In this document: piece after piece, positions 44,690 through 53,681 of the stretch | How positions within the stretch are numbered: the first letter of the stretch is position 1 | Layout of the letters: each line of letters opens with the position of its first letter | Assembly (NCBI GenBank): GCA_040752855.1 | Contig: JBFMHP010000017.1 | Coordinates: forward strand, 131,444-195,443 | DNA: 64,000 bases | Source: JBFMHP01 sp040752855 | GTDB taxonomy: Bacteria > Pseudomonadota > Gammaproteobacteria > RBG-16-57-12 | Direction of reading: 5' to 3' | Program-made: the position numbers and the translations under genes | Notes under the pieces: model-generated | What the model was told of the DNA's origin: nothing | Seen by the model: only the letters and a program-made list of their open reading frames with translations | The model's database searches: none

Positions 44690-45331
44690 ATGAAATACCG
44701 CATCATCCCCGTCACCGACTATCAACAAAACTGCTCCCTGCTCTGGTGCGAGCGCACGCGCAAGGCCGCGCTGATTGACCCCGGCGGCGAGACCGAACGC
44801 CTGAGCGAAATCATTCGCCGCGAAGAGGTCAGCCTGGAAAAGGTGCTGCTCACCCATGGTCACATGGATCATGTCGGCGCGGCGCGCGCGATCGCACAAC
44901 GCTTCAGCGTTCCGGTCATCGGCCCGCAGCACGAAGATGCCTTCTGGTTGCAGGCCCTGCCCAAGCAATGCCAGATGTTCGGATTTCCGCACGTCGATGT
45001 GCTGCACCCCGATCAATGGCTCACCGATGGCCAGACCGTGACGGTCGGCGAGATCACCCTCCAAGTGCTGCACTGCCCCGGCCACACCCCCGGCCATGTG
45101 GTGTTCTATCACGCCGCCAGCAAGACCGCCTTCGTCGGCGACGTGTTATTCCAGGGCTCGATCGGACGCACCGATTTTCCACGCGGCGATTACGACACCT
45201 TGATCGACTGCATCGTCAACAAACTTTTTCCCCTGGGCGATGACGTCACCTTCATCCCCGGCCACGGCCCCTGCTCCACCTTCGGCCACGAACGGCTGCA
45301 TAATCCCTTTGTCGGCGGAAAATACGGCTGA
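44690..45331 (+). CDS. ycbL: Metallo-beta-lactamase-fold hydrolase, YcbL type
   Basis: 213-residue glyoxalase II-like zinc hydrolase, colinear with E. coli YcbL: MKYRIIPVTDYQQNCSLLWC start, the metal motif THGHMDHVGAA, HCPGHTPGHVVFY, FVGDVLFQGSIGRTDFPRGD and FIPGHGPCSTFGHERLHNP. The likely substrate is a thioester such as S-lactoylglutathione. rsuA begins 3 nt after its stop. Confidence 0.92.
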   Translation: MKYRIIPVTDYQQNCSLLWCERTRKAALIDPGGETERLSEIIRREEVSLEKVLLTHGHMDHVGAARAIAQRFSVPVIGPQHEDAFWLQALPKQCQMFGFPHVDVLHPDQWLTDGQTVTVGEITLQVLHCPGHTPGHVVFYHAASKTAFVGDVLFQGSIGRTDFPRGDYDTLIDCIVNKLFPLGDDVTFIPGHGPCSTFGHERLHNPFVGGKYG

Positions 45332-45334
45332 CCA

Positions 45335-46027
45335 ATGCGTCTTGACCGCTATATCAGCCAAACCACCGGGCTCAGCCGCAAAGATGCGAAGCTTGCGATC
45401 CGCCGTGGTCGCGTAAGCATCAACGGGACGGTAGTCACCACACCCGAACACAGCGTCGGCGCGGACTGCGAAGTCACCCTTGACGATCAAACGTTGCGCG
45501 CGCCTGCCGCGCGTTATTTCATGCTGCACAAGCCGCCAGGCGTCGTGTGCTCGACCTCCGATCCGCAGAACCCCACCGTGCTCGGCCTGCTCGATGAACC
45601 GCGCATCGAGGAATTGCATCCCGTCGGCCGGCTCGACATCGACACCACCGGCCTCGTCTTGCTCACCGATGACGGACAATGGTCGCACGCCATTACCTCG
45701 CCCAAGCGCCATCAGCCCAAAACCTATTACGCCGAACTTGCCGAGCCGCTGCTCCCGGAACTGATCGAAAAATTCAAGAAAGGCATGATGCTGCACGGCG
45801 AAGACAAACGTACCTTGCCGGCCGAACTGGAGATCATCGGCGAGAAAGCGGCGCGCGTGACCATCACCGAAGGCCGCTACCATCAGGTCAAACGCATGTT
45901 CGCCGCGCAAGGCAACCATGTGGTCAGATTGCACCGTGAAGCAATCGGCGCGGTGCGGCTCGATCCCGAGTTACAACCCGGCGACTATCGCGCACTCACC
46001 GATGAGGAGGTTGAGTCGTTGCGATGA
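45335..46027 (+). CDS. rsuA: 16S rRNA pseudouridine(516) synthase
   Basis: 230-residue enzyme that makes pseudouridine 516 in 16S rRNA. N-terminal S4 domain (MRLDRYISQTTGLSRKDAK), then the catalytic core with PVGRLDIDTTGLVLLTDDG (catalytic Asp), GRYHQVKRMFAAQGNHV and LHREAIGAV. Colinear with E. coli RsuA. Its stop overlaps the rsmC start (ATGA), so two 16S rRNA modification genes are translationally coupled. Confidence 0.94.
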   Translation: MRLDRYISQTTGLSRKDAKLAIRRGRVSINGTVVTTPEHSVGADCEVTLDDQTLRAPAARYFMLHKPPGVVCSTSDPQNPTVLGLLDEPRIEELHPVGRLDIDTTGLVLLTDDGQWSHAITSPKRHQPKTYYAELAEPLLPELIEKFKKGMMLHGEDKRTLPAELEIIGEKAARVTITEGRYHQVKRMFAAQGNHVVRLHREAIGAVRLDPELQPGDYRALTDEEVESLR

Positions 46028-47064
46028 ACGGTGATTCTGCACTCGGCCTGTTGCTCAATCTGATCCGCACCCAATCCCGCCCCGCGCTCTGGGTGTTGGA
46101 CGAACATGGCGCCGGAGAGATGACGGCAGCCGCCAATCCCACTGTCACCGTGATCACCAATCGTTTCGATGTTGCCGAACAGCTGCGCTCACGCGGGTGG
46201 AATGCGCAATTCAGCGATTACGATTTTCCCGGCATACGAGCTTCGAGCATCGAGACGCTATTCTTTCGCATCGCCAAGGAAAAACCCGTCGTGCATCACG
46301 TCTTCAATGCTGCAGCAAACCTGCTCACACCAAACGGCCAACTGATCATCGCCGGCACCAAGCAACAGGGCATCAAGACCTACGCCAAAACCGCCGCTGC
46401 ACGCCTGGGCGGTGAAATGCATAGCAAAAAACACGGCGAGAATTATCTCGCCGTCATTACGCGCGGCGCACGACCCGGCGCGCCGCTCGACGACAAGGAT
46501 TACACAGCCCTGCGCCCCGAAATCACAGAGGGCGCACTTACCTATTTCAGCAAGCCCGGCCTCTACGGCTGGGATCAGATCGACGCCGGCAGCGAATTTC
46601 TCGCGCAGCACCTCAGCGAATTCTGCACCAACCAAACACCGTCGCGCATCCTCGATCTCGGCTGTGGTTATGGATATCTCTCGGTGCAGGCGCACAGATT
46701 GTTCGCACCGCAACGCTTAGTCGCCACCGACAACAATGCCGCTGCGATCCTCGCCTGCAGAAGGAATTTCTTGCAACATAAAATCCAAGGCGAGGTCATT
46801 CCCGACAACTGCGCGCACAGCATCACGGAACGCTTTGATCTGGTCATCTGCAACCCGCCATTCCATCAAGGCTTCGCCACCGAACGCGATCTCACCGAAG
46901 CCTTTGTCGCCGCCGCGCATCGGCTGTGCGCCCCCCATGGCACCGCCGCCTTCGTGGTCAACGCCTTCATCCCCATCGAGCGCTGCGCGGCAAGTCACTT
47001 CAAACACATCGTCTGCATCGCCAACAACAGCCGCTTCAAACTCATCAAGTTCAGCAATCACTGA
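46024..47064 (+). CDS. rsmC: 16S rRNA (guanine1207-N2)-methyltransferase
   Basis: 346-residue RsmC-type enzyme (E. coli 343). An N-terminal degenerate methyltransferase half (residues 1-170) is followed by the active half with the SAM motif ILDLGCGYGYLSVQA and catalytic NPPFHQGFATE. The preceding KPGLYGWDQIDAGSEFL is typical. Overlaps rsuA by 4 nt. Confidence 0.92.
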   Translation: MNGDSALGLLLNLIRTQSRPALWVLDEHGAGEMTAAANPTVTVITNRFDVAEQLRSRGWNAQFSDYDFPGIRASSIETLFFRIAKEKPVVHHVFNAAANLLTPNGQLIIAGTKQQGIKTYAKTAAARLGGEMHSKKHGENYLAVITRGARPGAPLDDKDYTALRPEITEGALTYFSKPGLYGWDQIDAGSEFLAQHLSEFCTNQTPSRILDLGCGYGYLSVQAHRLFAPQRLVATDNNAAAILACRRNFLQHKIQGEVIPDNCAHSITERFDLVICNPPFHQGFATERDLTEAFVAAAHRLCAPHGTAAFVVNAFIPIERCAASHFKHIVCIANNSRFKLIKFSNH

Positions 47065-47175
47065 TATTCGAAAGATTGAATTTTCATGACAGTGGCGCCG
47101 CGGAACCATAGAATCGAATCGGTGCGCCACGAATCTGGCGCAACCATCGCAAAACACAAATCGGGGGAAAAGGAT

Positions 47176-48447
47176 ATGTTCGGTAAATACTTGAAATATG
47201 CGCTCTGCGCGTTTCTCGTTTCAGTTCCATTTGAGTTGGTGTTCGCCGTACCGGCGGCGCCGGGCTGGCGTACCTATACTCAGCCCAGCGGCGAAACCTT
47301 CACCGGCGCTCTGCGCGGGGATGAATTTTTCAACTTCACTGTGCGCGCCACCCAGGAAGCGATCAACCAGGACCCGGCGGGCAGCGGCAGCTATCCGTCC
47401 GGTGAATATACGATCGGCCAGGACGCGCGCGGCGTGTGGTATTACGTGCAGGAATACGTGAATCCCAATGATTCAACCGCGCTGCAAGTGCTCGGCAATG
47501 TCCCGGCACACTTGCCTCCCCCGGCGGGCCTCAGCCCCAGGATTTTGCCTACACAGCTCAAGCACACTTTGCCGGGCACCGCACATTTGACCGGCATATC
47601 CGTCGCCGGCGACATCTACGATCGCGCCTTTATCGTGCCCGCGAATCCAATCGATACCTCCGTTATCAAACTGGCCTTGTATTCGGTCGACGCCGCATGG
47701 TGCGACACCAAGACCACGTCAACCGCGGTATCCGGCAATAACATCACGATGGAGATCACTTCATACCAGAGCCCCGTTCCATGCCCTCCGACCGTGGAAT
47801 CTCGGTTTTCTGTCTACGAAATCGGCGCACTCACCGGCGGTGACTATCGCGTTGAGATCAAGAAGACCCTGTTCGACAGCAACGGCGCTTTCATCTCAAG
47901 CCAGGTGACCGCCGGTGGTCCATTCTATGTCACCCCCACAACGTCTACGCCCCCACAAGGCACATTTAACGCCCCGACCACGGTGGCTGCCAATCCCGAC
48001 GGGAGCTTCAACTACCACGCCGTCTATACTCCCGCCTCGCCGACTGCGCTCGCCAGCTATACGATCAGCAATGTCGCCAATACCGATCCCCCCGGCCTCG
48101 TCGCCGATGGTTTTTGCCTAGGGCCCGCAACCATGGATCCGAAAACCGTTTCAGTACACGGCAAGTTGGTCGATCTGACACAAAACGGTGTCGTTTCGAT
48201 CACGTTTAGCGCGTGCAACGGCGATTATTTTTACGCGGAAACCACCATCACGCCGCCGGCGCCTGTCGATCCCTGTGTGTCCAATCCAGCCGCCCCTGGC
48301 TGCCCTGCGGGTGACGATGACAATGACGGCGTAAAAAATTCGCGCGACCGCTGTCCTGGCACCGCCAGTGGCGTCCGGGTCAATCGCGCAGGCTGCGCAA
48401 CGCCGGTCAAGAAGCCACCCCGCACAGACCATGCGGGTTCAGATTAA
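47176..48447 (+). CDS. Secreted protein with thrombospondin type 3-like C-terminus
   Basis: 423-residue exported protein. Signal peptide to about residue 24 (VFA). The N-terminal part (PGWRTYTQPSGETFTGALRG, then DEFF) resembles the start of M6-type secreted proteins, though no zinc-protease motif is present. The middle is beta-rich with paired cysteines. The C-terminus holds a calcium-binding type 3 repeat, DDDNDGVKNSRDRCPGTASG, then a short basic/acidic tail. GGGGG eight nt before ATG 47176 and the signal peptide set the start. Type 3 repeats are common in surface or secreted proteins. No enzymatic role can be read. Confidence 0.75.
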   Translation: MFGKYLKYALCAFLVSVPFELVFAVPAAPGWRTYTQPSGETFTGALRGDEFFNFTVRATQEAINQDPAGSGSYPSGEYTIGQDARGVWYYVQEYVNPNDSTALQVLGNVPAHLPPPAGLSPRILPTQLKHTLPGTAHLTGISVAGDIYDRAFIVPANPIDTSVIKLALYSVDAAWCDTKTTSTAVSGNNITMEITSYQSPVPCPPTVESRFSVYEIGALTGGDYRVEIKKTLFDSNGAFISSQVTAGGPFYVTPTTSTPPQGTFNAPTTVAANPDGSFNYHAVYTPASPTALASYTISNVANTDPPGLVADGFCLGPATMDPKTVSVHGKLVDLTQNGVVSITFSACNGDYFYAETTITPPAPVDPCVSNPAAPGCPAGDDDNDGVKNSRDRCPGTASGVRVNRAGCATPVKKPPRTDHAGSD

Positions 48448-48587
48448 TGATGACGACGCGCGCACCGATTCGGACGAAACCGAGGACGCAACCACTGCGC
48501 GCCTGTCCCGCCAACGGACACCGGCAATAATCTGTGCGGCACAGGGAGGTGCCGCGATTTTCGACAGCGCCAAGGCGCGCAGCTGGC

Positions 48588-49595
48588 TCACTCCCACTTG
48601 AAAAAACGCGCCCCGATGGCAAGAAACAATGCCGTCATTCCCAGCAGCACCATCAAGCTCGAACTGATCTCCGCCAGCCCCGCGCCATCGACCATGATGG
48701 CGCGGGCGGCATCGATCACGTGCGTCAGGGGCAGTAATAAAGCGAGCTGTTGCAACCAGGGATGGATGCCCCCGGTTGAAAACCACACGCCGGAGAGAAA
48801 CATCATCGGCCAGCTGAGCAGATTGAGGATGCCGCCGGCGAGCTCCTCGCTGGCGATGCGCATGGCACTGAGCAAGGCGAGCGCAATCAGACAAGTCGCC
48901 CCGAGCGTGAAGACCAGCAGCAGATTCAGGTAGGAGCCATTCATGGTGAAATCGATGAACAGATCGGTGCCGAGATAAACGAAAATCGTGATAGCCATGA
49001 TGATCCACAGCCGTGAAATCACCTGGGCGGCGAGGAACTCAAACGCCGTCAGCGGTGTGGCTTTGAAGCGTTTGAGCACGCCGTTCTTGCGGTAACGCAC
49101 AATGACGTAACCCACGCCGAACAAGGCGCTGAACATCATGTTCATCGCCAGCACGCCGGGCAGCAGCCAATCGACATAGCGGATCGGTCGACCTTCCACC
49201 GCCTGCTTGGCAAACTCGCCGGGGCTGCTGCCTTGCAACACCCGCTCCAAAATATAGCCGTTGGGTGAGCTGGCATTCACCCAGTAGACGCGCGCGCCCA
49301 AATCCAGCAGCATGTCGAATTGGTGATGCTCCAGCTTGCGCTTGGCGCGTTCGAGATCCGTGACGGGGATGAACTGGATGAATTTGGTGTGAAGGAATCC
49401 GCTTTCGCCCTGCTGCGCCGCTTCTGCCTGGTACAGGGCCACCTTGTACTGATCCTGCCCTTCACCCGAAAAGGCAAAAGCGAATCCTGCAACGATCAGT
49501 GCCGGAAACAAGATATTCCACGCCAGTGCCGAACGATCGCGCAGAAACTCCTTGTTGCGCGCGCTCAAAATCGACAAGAATTTTTTGAAGATCAT
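48588..49595 (-). CDS. ABC-2 type transporter permease
   Basis: 335-residue inner-membrane permease. One N-terminal helix (residues about 22-40), a periplasmic domain of about 130 residues, and five or six helices from residue about 165 (VLAMNMMFSALFGVGYVIV, IIMAITIFVYLG, LLLVFTLGATCLIALALL), the ABC2_membrane_3 arrangement of drug or lipid exporters. The start ATG overlaps the stop of the ATPase gene (ATGA). Substrate unknown. Confidence 0.9.
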   Translation of the reverse strand: MIFKKFLSILSARNKEFLRDRSALAWNILFPALIVAGFAFAFSGEGQDQYKVALYQAEAAQQGESGFLHTKFIQFIPVTDLERAKRKLEHHQFDMLLDLGARVYWVNASSPNGYILERVLQGSSPGEFAKQAVEGRPIRYVDWLLPGVLAMNMMFSALFGVGYVIVRYRKNGVLKRFKATPLTAFEFLAAQVISRLWIIMAITIFVYLGTDLFIDFTMNGSYLNLLLVFTLGATCLIALALLSAMRIASEELAGGILNLLSWPMMFLSGVWFSTGGIHPWLQQLALLLPLTHVIDAARAIMVDGAGLAEISSSLMVLLGMTALFLAIGARFFKWE

Positions 49596-50476
49596 CCGCG
49601 CAGCTCCTTTCCGGTCAACTCCAAAAACAGATCTTCCAGTGTGCGCTGCCGGATCTGCAGCCGCGCCAATGAAACCCCGGCGGATAACAAGCCCTGCACC
49701 ACCGCATTGACATCACGGGCATGAATTTCGACTCGATCCCCGCGCGTCACCACGGCATGGGAAAAATTGTTTCCGCAGGCAGCGAAGTCCTGCTGCGGCA
49801 ATTCCAGCACCACATCGTTGAAATGTGCATGCAGGAGATCCCGCGGCGTGCCCTGCGCGATGATCTTGCCGTGATCCATGATGGCAATCTCATCACACAA
49901 CACATACGCCTCTTCCATGTAATGGGTGGTGAGCAGCACGGTTTTGTCGCGCGCCTTGATGTCCTGCACCAGCGTCCAGAAGTTGCGCCGCGCCTGCGGA
50001 TCGAGCCCGGTGGTCGGCTCATCGAGGAAGATCACCTCCGGATCATTGACCAAAGCTACCGCCAGCAGCAGTCGCTGGCGTTGCCCACCCGAGAGCTTGC
50101 GATTGTCGCGATCCAGAAACTCGCGCAAGGAACACAGCTCGATCAGCGCCTCCAGATCCATCCCTTTGGGGTAGAGACTCTGAAACATCTGCAACACCTC
50201 CTTGACGGTCAGAAAATCCTGCAGGGATGTGTGTTGGAATTGAATACCGACTTCTTTACGAAACCTCTCCCCCAACGGTTCACCTTTGTAAAGGATGTTA
50301 CCGGCGGTCGGCGGCGTGATGCCTTCCATCATCTCCACCGTGGTGGTCTTGCCGGCGCCGTTCGGGCCGAGCAAGCCGAAACATTTGCCTTGGGTGATGC
50401 TGAAGCTGACACCATCGACGGCGCGCACCTTGGGGTAGTGTTTGACCAGATCAGTCACTTCAAAAACAGTCGGCAT
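49592..50476 (-). CDS. ABC transporter ATP-binding protein
   Basis: ATPase partner of the downstream permease, 294 residues. Walker A GPNGAGKTT, Q-loop GIQFQHTSLQD, signature LSGGQRQRLLLAVAL, Walker B VIFLDEPTTGLDPQA and the H-loop LLTTHYMEEA. The C-terminal extra domain is typical of ABC-2 exporters. I choose ATG 50476 because GGAG lies eight nt upstream; ATG 50482 overlaps the spacing. Confidence 0.94.
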   Translation of the reverse strand: MPTVFEVTDLVKHYPKVRAVDGVSFSITQGKCFGLLGPNGAGKTTTVEMMEGITPPTAGNILYKGEPLGERFRKEVGIQFQHTSLQDFLTVKEVLQMFQSLYPKGMDLEALIELCSLREFLDRDNRKLSGGQRQRLLLAVALVNDPEVIFLDEPTTGLDPQARRNFWTLVQDIKARDKTVLLTTHYMEEAYVLCDEIAIMDHGKIIAQGTPRDLLHAHFNDVVLELPQQDFAACGNNFSHAVVTRGDRVEIHARDVNAVVQGLLSAGVSLARLQIRQRTLEDLFLELTGKELRG

Positions 50477-50737
50477 GAGCATGACTCCATAAAAATCCTT
50501 CCAACGCCGATTAGTTTACCCGATCGCTGGATAAATTTTTCCCGCAGGCGCGTTTCGTGCCGAATTTTCACCGGAGCGCGCAACCGATTCGCGGCACACG
50601 GAGAGGTGATGTTTCTCCTCTCGTTCGCGCGCCCTGCAATCCGCGGGCTGTTTGCTATACTTTTTCTGGAACGCTCAGGCTCGCTTAGTGAGGCTGGGAA
50701 TATTCCGGCGATACGACGTCCGCATGGAGACCAGAAG

Positions 50738-53524
50738 ATGAATAAAGTGACTTGGATGGCGCACATTTCACGGATATTTTTAACCAATCTCTTTGAGTTT
50801 TTCAGTCATACAAAAGATCGCCGGGCAGTGCCAGCCGCAGGGCACGCGCTGCTTTTACTACTCGTAGCGCCCACGACCGCCCTCGCAGCGACTGTCCAGG
50901 GACAGGTATCCTTTCCGAATTCCGACATGGGCTGGAAACCCAGTCTGTACGACTACCGTGACAACGACGGCGCGCGGGTGCGTGTGCAGGGAACGAGCAT
51001 CGTCGCCGACGTCACCCCGGACAACGCCGCGTCCGGGCGTTTTGTGCTGACCGGCGTCCCGACGGGAGCCATCACGCTGCTGTTCGAGGAAGGAGCGGCG
51101 TACGATGTATTCACTCAAGCATCGAAGCGCGTTTCGATCGAAGTAACCGCCGATACGGTCAGCGGCGTGAAATTCGACTTCGCCTATCATTGGCAACATC
51201 TGCCAAGCTATCCGCCGCCGTGGCGCAACCCGGACTACGATCTCCGGCAGCCGTTTTTTGTGAGCAGTCAAATCGGGTTCATGCTGTTTTCCAATAGCGG
51301 CGCATCCTCACCCGTGCATGAACTTTGGCGCACCACCAATGGCGGCGTGGATTGGAAAAAGATCGGTGAATGGGCGCAGGGCACCGCACCTGCCATACCG
51401 CATCTTGCAACGGGCGAACAAGCGATGTTTTTCGCCGATGCCGACCACGGCGTTCTGAACGCACGCCTCGGCGTGGAGCCCAGCCCTTACCGCGCCTACG
51501 AATATGGCGGCGTGTTGCGCACCGATAATGGCGGCGCCACCTGGAGCTACGTCGATCTTCCCAATGTCCCGCCGGTGGGCAACGACCCCGGCGGAAACGG
51601 CTTGGTCAACATCGTGCGCTACGCCGGCATCAACGCAAAGCGCTGGATCGCCTGCGGAACGGAAAACGTCGGCACTCACCTGGACACCGGCACCCCAGGG
51701 TACGTCACGATATGGGAAACCGCCGACGCCGGCGCGAGTTGGAAAATCGCTCGCACCTGGCCGGAAGACTATGGCACCTGCTCGGCGCTTGGCGCCAACA
51801 GCGCCGGGCGCGCCATACTGTTTGACACCCCATACGACTCCGGCGGCCTGCGCCGCCTTGTGCTGCGCGATACGACCGGCCTGTGGTCGATACAATCGAG
51901 CAACGATCTGGTAACAAACTCGGTTGACGGCAGCGCCGATGTGCCGATGGCCGGCGAGACTGCATGGGTGCGCGCCGCATCGGTCAGCGATCAATGGCGC
52001 GAAGGTCTCTGGCGCAGCGACAACGCCGGGGCGAGCTGGCAACGCATTTCGGACACCCTCCCGACATACATGGACTTCGTTTCCCCGCTCAAGGGTTTTG
52101 GGGCCGCCGACATGATGGTCACTTATGACGGTGGCGTGAACTGGCGCCGGCAATCGGCCGGGGGCACGATGTGCTGCCATGGCAACAACATCTTTGCCTT
52201 TGATAGCACGCAAGCAATCTGGCATGAAGGCGGTGCAGACGATCCCAACGACCAGGAAGATATATTCACTTATGTGGAACCGTGGGACGAAAATTTCGAA
52301 ATCACTGCCCGGCACCTGCATGCCGACGACGACATCGACCGCGGTACGAACAATGTCCCCATGGCCTCGTATCAGCTCATTAATCAGGGTCCGGTACCGA
52401 TCCGGGTCAACAGCCTCACGCTGCGCGCCGGTGGCACGGGCCATGATCGCACGGATATCGGCGCGATCAAACTTTGGTGGGACAAGAACGCCGACAATGC
52501 CGTGGACAAGGATGATCTGCTGCTCGGCAGCGGCCTGTACAATGCGGATGACGGCAGTGTGGCACTTGCCGTTGGCGCCGCCCATACACTCGAGCAATTC
52601 ACCCCGTTCGATCTGTTGGTCACCTACGATCTATCCCCGGCCATCAAAAATCTGAAAAACTTCCGCTTCTCGTTGCGTCCTGCCGAGATCGACGCGGTGT
52701 CGGCTGATCGAAACACCACCGTAACGCCGAGCGCGCCCGAAGCCTGGGAACTCACCAGCCGCACCGTGACCGTTCCGGCAACGGCTGATCTCTCGGTTGC
52801 GATAAGCAATTCACCCGACCCGGCCATTTCGGGGCGCGAACTGACCTACAACATAACAGTGACCAACAATGGGCCGGATCACGCGGCGAATGTGACGCTT
52901 ACCGGCGCTGTGCCCAGCAACACCACATTCGTCTCGGTCTCCACCGGTCGGGGAAAATGCACCCACAATACTGGGCTCGTCAGCTGCGTCTTGGGATCAC
53001 TGCAAGATGCGGAAAGCACGAACGTGCGCTTAGTCGTCACCCCGGCCGGCACGGAGAGCTTGACCAACGAAGCCAGCGTTTCGGCCACCGAGCACGACAA
53101 CGACAGCGCCAATAATACGGCGACGGCCGACACCGCCGTCGAAGACCCACCGGCGCCTCTCGCCGTTGCCGGCGCAAGCGGTGGTGGCGGCTGCTTCATT
53201 GCCACTGCCGCCTATGGCAGCTACCTTGATCCCGACGTAATGGTGCTCAGACATTTCCGAGACAAATATCTGCTCACTCATGCGGCCGGCAGGAGGTTCG
53301 TCGATCTCTACTATCAACTATCACCGCCCATCGCAGAATACATCAGCGAACGTGAAGCGTTGCGCACGCTTACGCGGGGACTGCTGACGCCCGTTGTCTA
53401 CAGCGTCAAATACCCGCTATACGCCCTGGTCGTATTGATCATGATTTTCGTCGCGCCGATTGTAATTCACCTGCGCCGCAGACTGCTTCATCAACACAGC
53501 GGTTACCCAGACGATCGGCAGTAA
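50738..53524 (+). CDS. Asp-box repeat protein with DUF11 and CFI-box C-terminus
   Basis: 928-residue surface protein. A long signal peptide (cleavage near residue 50, TTALA) is followed by a carboxypeptidase-like beta domain, then a beta-propeller with five Asp-box-type motifs (TTNGGVDW ~198, TDNGGATW ~261, TADAGASW ~327, SDNAGASW ~426, TYDGGVNW ~461), a CARDB/DUF11-like domain (~681-792; DLSVAISNSPDPAISG), and a C-terminus starting GGGGCFIATAAYGSYL (Cys819) with helices and a final membrane segment near 893-910 followed by RRRLL. This is the CFI-box type of C-terminal sorting signal. GGAG eight nt before ATG 50738. It is divergent from the ABC exporter. Ligand and role are unknown. Confidence 0.85.
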   Translation: MNKVTWMAHISRIFLTNLFEFFSHTKDRRAVPAAGHALLLLLVAPTTALAATVQGQVSFPNSDMGWKPSLYDYRDNDGARVRVQGTSIVADVTPDNAASGRFVLTGVPTGAITLLFEEGAAYDVFTQASKRVSIEVTADTVSGVKFDFAYHWQHLPSYPPPWRNPDYDLRQPFFVSSQIGFMLFSNSGASSPVHELWRTTNGGVDWKKIGEWAQGTAPAIPHLATGEQAMFFADADHGVLNARLGVEPSPYRAYEYGGVLRTDNGGATWSYVDLPNVPPVGNDPGGNGLVNIVRYAGINAKRWIACGTENVGTHLDTGTPGYVTIWETADAGASWKIARTWPEDYGTCSALGANSAGRAILFDTPYDSGGLRRLVLRDTTGLWSIQSSNDLVTNSVDGSADVPMAGETAWVRAASVSDQWREGLWRSDNAGASWQRISDTLPTYMDFVSPLKGFGAADMMVTYDGGVNWRRQSAGGTMCCHGNNIFAFDSTQAIWHEGGADDPNDQEDIFTYVEPWDENFEITARHLHADDDIDRGTNNVPMASYQLINQGPVPIRVNSLTLRAGGTGHDRTDIGAIKLWWDKNADNAVDKDDLLLGSGLYNADDGSVALAVGAAHTLEQFTPFDLLVTYDLSPAIKNLKNFRFSLRPAEIDAVSADRNTTVTPSAPEAWELTSRTVTVPATADLSVAISNSPDPAISGRELTYNITVTNNGPDHAANVTLTGAVPSNTTFVSVSTGRGKCTHNTGLVSCVLGSLQDAESTNVRLVVTPAGTESLTNEASVSATEHDNDSANNTATADTAVEDPPAPLAVAGASGGGGCFIATAAYGSYLDPDVMVLRHFRDKYLLTHAAGRRFVDLYYQLSPPIAEYISEREALRTLTRGLLTPVVYSVKYPLYALVVLIMIFVAPIVIHLRRRLLHQHSGYPDDRQ

Positions 53525-53531
53525 CGCCTCA

Positions 53532-53560
53532 TTCCTCGGTGGTCCTTACCGCCCGAGGAA
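53532..53560. terminator. Hairpin between convergent genes
   Basis: TTCCTCGG pairs with CCGAGGAA eight nt after the stop of the CFI-box gene; no T-run. A weak bidirectional terminator is possible. Confidence 0.4.
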
Positions 53561-53681
53561 GACGGCTAAAGAAGCCATCTCACTCAGACCTTTCGCGAGA
53601 CTCGAGTTACACACTTCTGTATATGATCTCCCGGACTAACTCGCTTCAAACCGCAACGGCGAATCCACGCCGACGTTGCCA

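Noticed and set aside
49721..50737. N-terminal extension of the CFI-box protein frame
   Set aside because: The frame stays open but runs antisense to the ABC ATPase gene; the ATG at 50738 has a ribosome site and starts a signal peptide.
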